Shown here in pieces: positions 60,830 to 64,000 of a DNA stretch of 64,000 nt. This DNA comes from JBHJGP01 sp050331695 (lineage in GTDB: Bacteria; Pseudomonadota; Alphaproteobacteria; Geminicoccales; Geminicoccaceae), in assembly GCA_050331695.1 (NCBI GenBank), contig JBHJGP010000013.1, positions 124,001 to 188,000 of the forward strand. Direction: 5' to 3'. The position numbers and the translations under genes are program-made. The notes under the pieces were generated by a model that was not told where the DNA came from, did not search any database, and was given only the letters and a program-made list of their open reading frames with translations. Each line of letters opens with the position of its first letter. The first letter of the stretch is position 1.

Positions 60830-61393
60830 CTAGCGAGCCCGGGCCCAAATCTCCAGACTGAGATCGTCGGCTGGCGACAGCGCGCGCTTCTCCTGGACCC
60901 CAAGTCCCTGTTCCGTCAGCGCGCGCCTGAGGGCGTCCCTGCTATCCGTGCCTGAGAAAACCGGCTTGCCCCGGTCGAGGCGAACCCCGTCCGCCAAGCT
61001 CAAATGGAAACGATCGAAGCCCAGGGTCGATGCGACGAGGTCGAAAACCCGGGTACCGCCGACCACCGAGACGGTGTCGCCGGCGACGATCAGCTCGTCC
61101 AGAACCTCGCCCAGGGTGAGGACGACCGGATTCCACCACCAGGTGACGTCGTCCTCCCGGTGCCAGCCCGGCACCGAAGTGGACAGGATCAGGCGCCGGC
61201 GCAGCATGTGGTTCGGGGCTGCTTCGTGGGTATGGCGGCCGATGAGGCAGAGGCTGCAGCGGTCGAGTTGATCCTGAAAGTACCGCCAATCCGCCTCGAA
61301 CCTCAGCGCATCGGGCATGACACCCTCGGCGTCCGCCATCAGGCCGTCGGCACTGACGATCGCGAAGCCTTCGAGGGTGAACGGCCTTTCCAT
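60830..61393 (-). CDS. Dihydrofolate-reductase-like (RibD C-terminal) protein
   Basis: This 187-residue protein has the RibD C-terminal/DHFR-like fold: GFAIVSADGLMADAEG, then LIGRHTHEAAPN, and VVGGTRVFDLV before the final strands. It probably binds NADPH and reduces a small pterin or unrelated carbonyl compound. It starts the apparent three-gene operon with the PaaE-like and EamA genes, 6 nt apart. The true substrate is not known. The 158-nt upstream gap shows no gene. Confidence 0.82.
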   Translation of the reverse strand: MERPFTLEGFAIVSADGLMADAEGVMPDALRFEADWRYFQDQLDRCSLCLIGRHTHEAAPNHMLRRRLILSTSVPGWHREDDVTWWWNPVVLTLGEVLDELIVAGDTVSVVGGTRVFDLVASTLGFDRFHLSLADGVRLDRGKPVFSGTDSRDALRRALTEQGLGVQEKRALSPADDLSLEIWARAR

Positions 61394-61551
61394 TTCGATC
61401 CAAAGAGGTTGCGCGAACCGCTAGGCGGACAGTGATCCTCGCCCAGATGCATTGGCTTGTCGAGATCAGAACAGGGTCCGGCCGAAGCCCGGCAGCGTTG
61501 CTCTGAGCGTCGATTATCGCGCTAGGTCGATGTGGCGCGTGTGGGGGAGTG

Positions 61552-62178
61552 TCAATAAAGCCGTTCGCGCTCGTCTTCCTCGATCCGGGCGTCGGCCTCG
61601 GCGGTGGTCAACGAAGCGGCGGCGTGGTCGCGGACCACCCGGCCGAGGGACGGAAAGTCATCCGTCTGCGGCCAGTTTTCAGGCCGCCAGAGATCCGAGC
61701 GGATCATGCATTTGGCGCAATGGAAGTAGGCGCGCTCCATGCGAACGACGATGACGAGCTTGGGCGGTTTGCCCTGATGCGCCAGCCGTTCCCGCAACTT
61801 CTGGTCGTCGGTGATGATCGCCGTTCCGGCGACCCGAAGTGTCTCGGTCCGCCCCGGCACCATGAAGATAAGGCCGGCATGGGGATCGTGGAGCAGGTTC
61901 GACAGGCTATCGGTGCGGTTGTTGCCGAGTCGGTCGGGCAGGGCCAGCGTCTTTTCGTCCAGAACCGCGACGAAGCCGTGCGGATCGCCCTTCGGCGACA
62001 GATCCAGATGGCCGTCCGCCGCCCGGGTCGTCAGGACCAAAAAGGGCGAGGTTTCGATGAAACGGCGACAATGTTCGTCGATCCGGTCGATCACCTTATT
62101 GGCCGCCAGCTCACCCGGCAGGCCCATGATCGATCGCAGTTTTTCTTCCGTTTCGATCCTGTTGAACGCGTCCATCAT
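61552..62178 (-). CDS. FMN-dependent PPOX-type flavoprotein (MSMEG_1061-like)
   Basis: This 208-residue protein has the pyridoxamine-phosphate-oxidase split-barrel fold: FLVLTTRAADGHLDLSPKG, then LALPDRLGNNRTDSL, and GLIFMVPGRTETLRV for FMN binding. AKCMIRSDLW is a conserved C-terminal block of the MSMEG_1061-like branch. It may oxidise or reduce a small molecule with FMN or F420. It lies 8 nt after the class III aminotransferase. Confidence 0.85.
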   Translation of the reverse strand: MMDAFNRIETEEKLRSIMGLPGELAANKVIDRIDEHCRRFIETSPFLVLTTRAADGHLDLSPKGDPHGFVAVLDEKTLALPDRLGNNRTDSLSNLLHDPHAGLIFMVPGRTETLRVAGTAIITDDQKLRERLAHQGKPPKLVIVVRMERAYFHCAKCMIRSDLWRPENWPQTDDFPSLGRVVRDHAAASLTTAEADARIEEDERERLY

Positions 62179-62186
62179 TTCATCCG

Positions 62187-63518
62187 TCAGTGTACGGAAG
62201 CCAGTGCCCGTTCGACCGCATCACCGAGCCGCTCGACAATCATGTCCATATCGGCGGGCTCGCAGATGAAGGGTGGCGCCAGCAGAACGTGGTCGCCCTG
62301 GCGGCCGTCGATCGTGCCGCCCATGGGATAGCACATCAGCCCGGCCGCCATCGCTTCGGCCTTGACCCGGGCGTGCAGTTTCATCGCCGGATCGAACGGG
62401 CGCTTGGTCCCCCGGTCCTCTACCAGTTCGATCGCCCGGAACAGGCCCCGGCCCCTGATGTCGCCGACGTGGTGGTGATTGCCGAAGCGCTCGTGCAGGT
62501 TCTGCTCGAGCCGGTCGCCCAGGTCGCGGACCCGGGCGAGCAGATTGTCGCGTTCGATGGTTTCCTGAACGGCCATCGAGGCGGCACAGGCCGTGGGATG
62601 ACCCATATAGGTGTGGCCGTGCTGGAAGAAGCCGGATCCGGCTTCGAGGGCGGAAATGATCCGCTTATGAACCAGCATCGCGCCAATCGGCTGGTAGCCG
62701 GCGCCAAGCCCCTTGGCGATCGCCAGCAGATCGGGTGTCACTCGATCCTCGGCGCAGGCGTAAAGGTGGCCGGTCCGGCCCATGCCGCACATGACCTCGT
62801 CCAGGATCAACAGACAGCCATGGGTGTCGAGAAGCTCACGGACGCGGCTGAGATAGCCGGGGAACGCTGGCACCGCGCCCATGGTGGCACCGACCACGGG
62901 TTCGGCGACGAAGCCGATGACGTTTTCGGGACCCAGCCCGCGGATCGTCTCGTCGATTTCGCCGACCAGTCGGTCGACGAACGCGTCGTCGGTCTCGCCT
63001 GGCTCCTGCTCGCGGTAGGGATAGCACGGCGTGACGTGGGAAACGTCCATCAGAAGCGGCTCGAACTGGGCCCGGCGCCACTGATTGCCGCCGACGCTGA
63101 GGGCACCCAAGGTATTGCCGTGATAGCTCTGGCGTCGGGCGATGAAATGACGCCTCTGCGGCTCGCCGATCTCGAGAAAATACTGTCTCGCCAGTTTCAG
63201 CGCGGCTTCCATCGCCTCGGAACCGCCGGAGACGAAATAGACCTTGTCCAGTCCACCGGGCGCCTTGGCGACCAGGTGGTTCGCCAGTCGTTCGGCGATG
63301 TCCGTCGTGAAGAAGCCGGTATGGGCGTAGGCGATCTGGTCCAACTGGCCCTTGATCGCCTTGATAACGCTGGGGTGGTTGTGGCCCAGACAGGAGACCG
63401 CGGCACCGCCGCAGGCGTCCAGGTAACGCCGGCCCTCGGCATCGACGATGTAGATGCCATCACCCGCCACGGCTTGTGGATAGCGAGCCTTCGGGGTTCG
63501 ATGAAGGATGTGGGACAA
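62187..63518 (-). CDS. Class III PLP-dependent aminotransferase
   Basis: The 443-residue omega-type aminotransferase includes YIVDAEGRRYLDACGGAAVS and GHNHPSVIKAI near the N-terminus, LILDEVMCGMGRTG (cofactor aspartate) and the PLP lysine in IAKGLGAGYQPI near residue 270. Such enzymes act on diamines, beta-amino acids or taurine-like substrates. The start is TTG at 63518, 4 nt after the upstream stop, where the family's common beginning (SHILHR) occurs and AAGGG is in place. An open frame continues to 63557, overlapping the upstream gene. It may form an operon with the PPOX gene. Confidence 0.88.
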   Translation of the reverse strand: MSHILHRTPKARYPQAVAGDGIYIVDAEGRRYLDACGGAAVSCLGHNHPSVIKAIKGQLDQIAYAHTGFFTTDIAERLANHLVAKAPGGLDKVYFVSGGSEAMEAALKLARQYFLEIGEPQRRHFIARRQSYHGNTLGALSVGGNQWRRAQFEPLLMDVSHVTPCYPYREQEPGETDDAFVDRLVGEIDETIRGLGPENVIGFVAEPVVGATMGAVPAFPGYLSRVRELLDTHGCLLILDEVMCGMGRTGHLYACAEDRVTPDLLAIAKGLGAGYQPIGAMLVHKRIISALEAGSGFFQHGHTYMGHPTACAASMAVQETIERDNLLARVRDLGDRLEQNLHERFGNHHHVGDIRGRGLFRAIELVEDRGTKRPFDPAMKLHARVKAEAMAAGLMCYPMGGTIDGRQGDHVLLAPPFICEPADMDMIVERLGDAVERALASVH

Positions 63519-63522
63519 ACCC

Positions 63523-64000
63523 TTAGCTCCCGCTTGCCAGATATTGGGCGAGCTCACCTTCCGATCGGGTACGAAGGGCTTCGTACAGATCGTCCAGCGT
63601 CGCCAGCATCAACTGATAGACCTGCTCTTGACGCTCGCGAGGGCTCTGACCTTCTCGGGTGGTCTGGGTCCGTCGAACTTCGAGGCGGATGAAGTCGAAG
63701 GAATTGCCGACCGCGTCACTGGTCTCGAGGCGGGCCGCGAGGGTCGCCCGGTGCCGGGTGTCTTCCTCGCGCTTGAAGATCCCGGAAAATCCACCGGTGG
63801 TGGGGATCGGCTCGCTGACCAGCGAGGCGCGCTCGATGGTGCTGATCAGATTGCCGTTGCCGCCGACCGTCCGCAGCCGCGTCCGAAGCATCTGTTCGGT
63901 CAGATCCAGTAGCGATACGTCGATCCGCCGCTCGATGAGCGACGGCTCGGTGTCGAGGTTTGGCGCCCACTCGACGAAGTGCCGTTCCAGGGCAAATGCC
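63523..64000 (-). CDS. Hypothetical protein, C-terminal part
   Basis: About 159 codons of an open frame run to the end of the window, so the start is missing. The sequence (LERHFVEWAPNLDTEPSLIE, later RLEVRRTQTTREGQSPRERQ) is polar, helical at the C-terminus and without membrane segments. I do not recognise the family. It ends 4 nt before the class III aminotransferase start, so the two are probably coupled, but nothing suggests a joint function. Confidence 0.6.
   Translation of the reverse strand, partial: AFALERHFVEWAPNLDTEPSLIERRIDVSLLDLTEQMLRTRLRTVGGNGNLISTIERASLVSEPIPTTGGFSGIFKREEDTRHRATLAARLETSDAVGNSFDFIRLEVRRTQTTREGQSPRERQEQVYQLMLATLDDLYEALRTRSEGELAQYLASGS

Noticed and set aside
62190..63692. 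Long plus-strand open frame of about 500 codons
   Set aside because: It is antisense to the class III aminotransferase, whose protein matches a known family from end to end; the antisense translation shows no domain.
1..64000. tRNA, rRNA, CRISPR arrays, insertion sequences, integrases
   Set aside because: I looked in all gaps and found no conserved tRNA arms, repeat-spacer patterns, transposase genes or flanking repeats.

Overview
The window is a stretch of ordinary bacterial chromosome, GC-rich and densely coded on both strands. The gene set and gene orders point to an alphaproteobacterium, probably near the Rhodospirillales: ftsE-ftsX-plsC divergent from a zinc-ribbon/DUF3426 gene, aminotransferase-hom-glpX, an mlaE(STAS)-mlaF-mlaD-lipoprotein operon, a DUF4332 protein, nth divergent from a DUF2244 gene, and rpmH-rnpA-yidD-yidC. 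This placement is inferred from gene content only. I found no tRNA, rRNA, CRISPR array, insertion sequence or phage gene. Neighbouring genes are very often translationally coupled (ATGA, TGATG or 8-nt overlaps), and GTG/TTG starts are common.

Left part (1-12 kb): the end of a PaaK-like CoA ligase runs into ccmAB, the haem-exporter ABC pair, without ccmC. Then come a TetR regulator with operator-like repeats and a small divergent gene, a YcaQ/AlkX-like DNA glycosylase with an alpha/beta hydrolase, an orphan iron-type periplasmic binding protein, an unassigned structured RNA candidate ending in a strong terminator, cytochrome c' facing cytochrome b561, and the Mla-type phospholipid transport operon.

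Middle part (12-39 kb): dapB, nth, DUF3179, GST and an ArsR-SRPBCC operon with its operator inside the promoter. They are followed by ftsEX-plsC, tadA, a WbaP-like sugar-phosphate transferase with a recognisable promoter, an ABC1 kinase with an M3 peptidase, a FadD-type ligase, the ribosomal protein L34/RNase P/YidC block, DUF547, a histidine kinase, a type I secretion ABC/HlyD pair and an rRNA-type methyltransferase.

Right part (39-64 kb): a gamma-glutamyltransferase and an amidohydrolase precede the most unusual locus, a divergent sarcosine-oxidase-type operon (beta, alpha, gamma) that lacks the delta subunit gene. After it come the threonine/methionine branch genes (aminotransferase, hom) with glpX, a PHA synthase, a glyoxalase-type dioxygenase divergent from an FMN reductase, a soluble histidine kinase, two tandem AraC paralogues of which one is frameshifted, a SnoaL-like protein, a DMT transporter, a PaaE-like reductase, and a class III aminotransferase operon cut by the window end.

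Main leads: the delta-less oxidase complex, the structured RNA at 6290-6425, the frameshifted AraC duplicate, and several clean operator/promoter architectures (2263-2378, 18458-18485, 23741-23769, 39381-39395).
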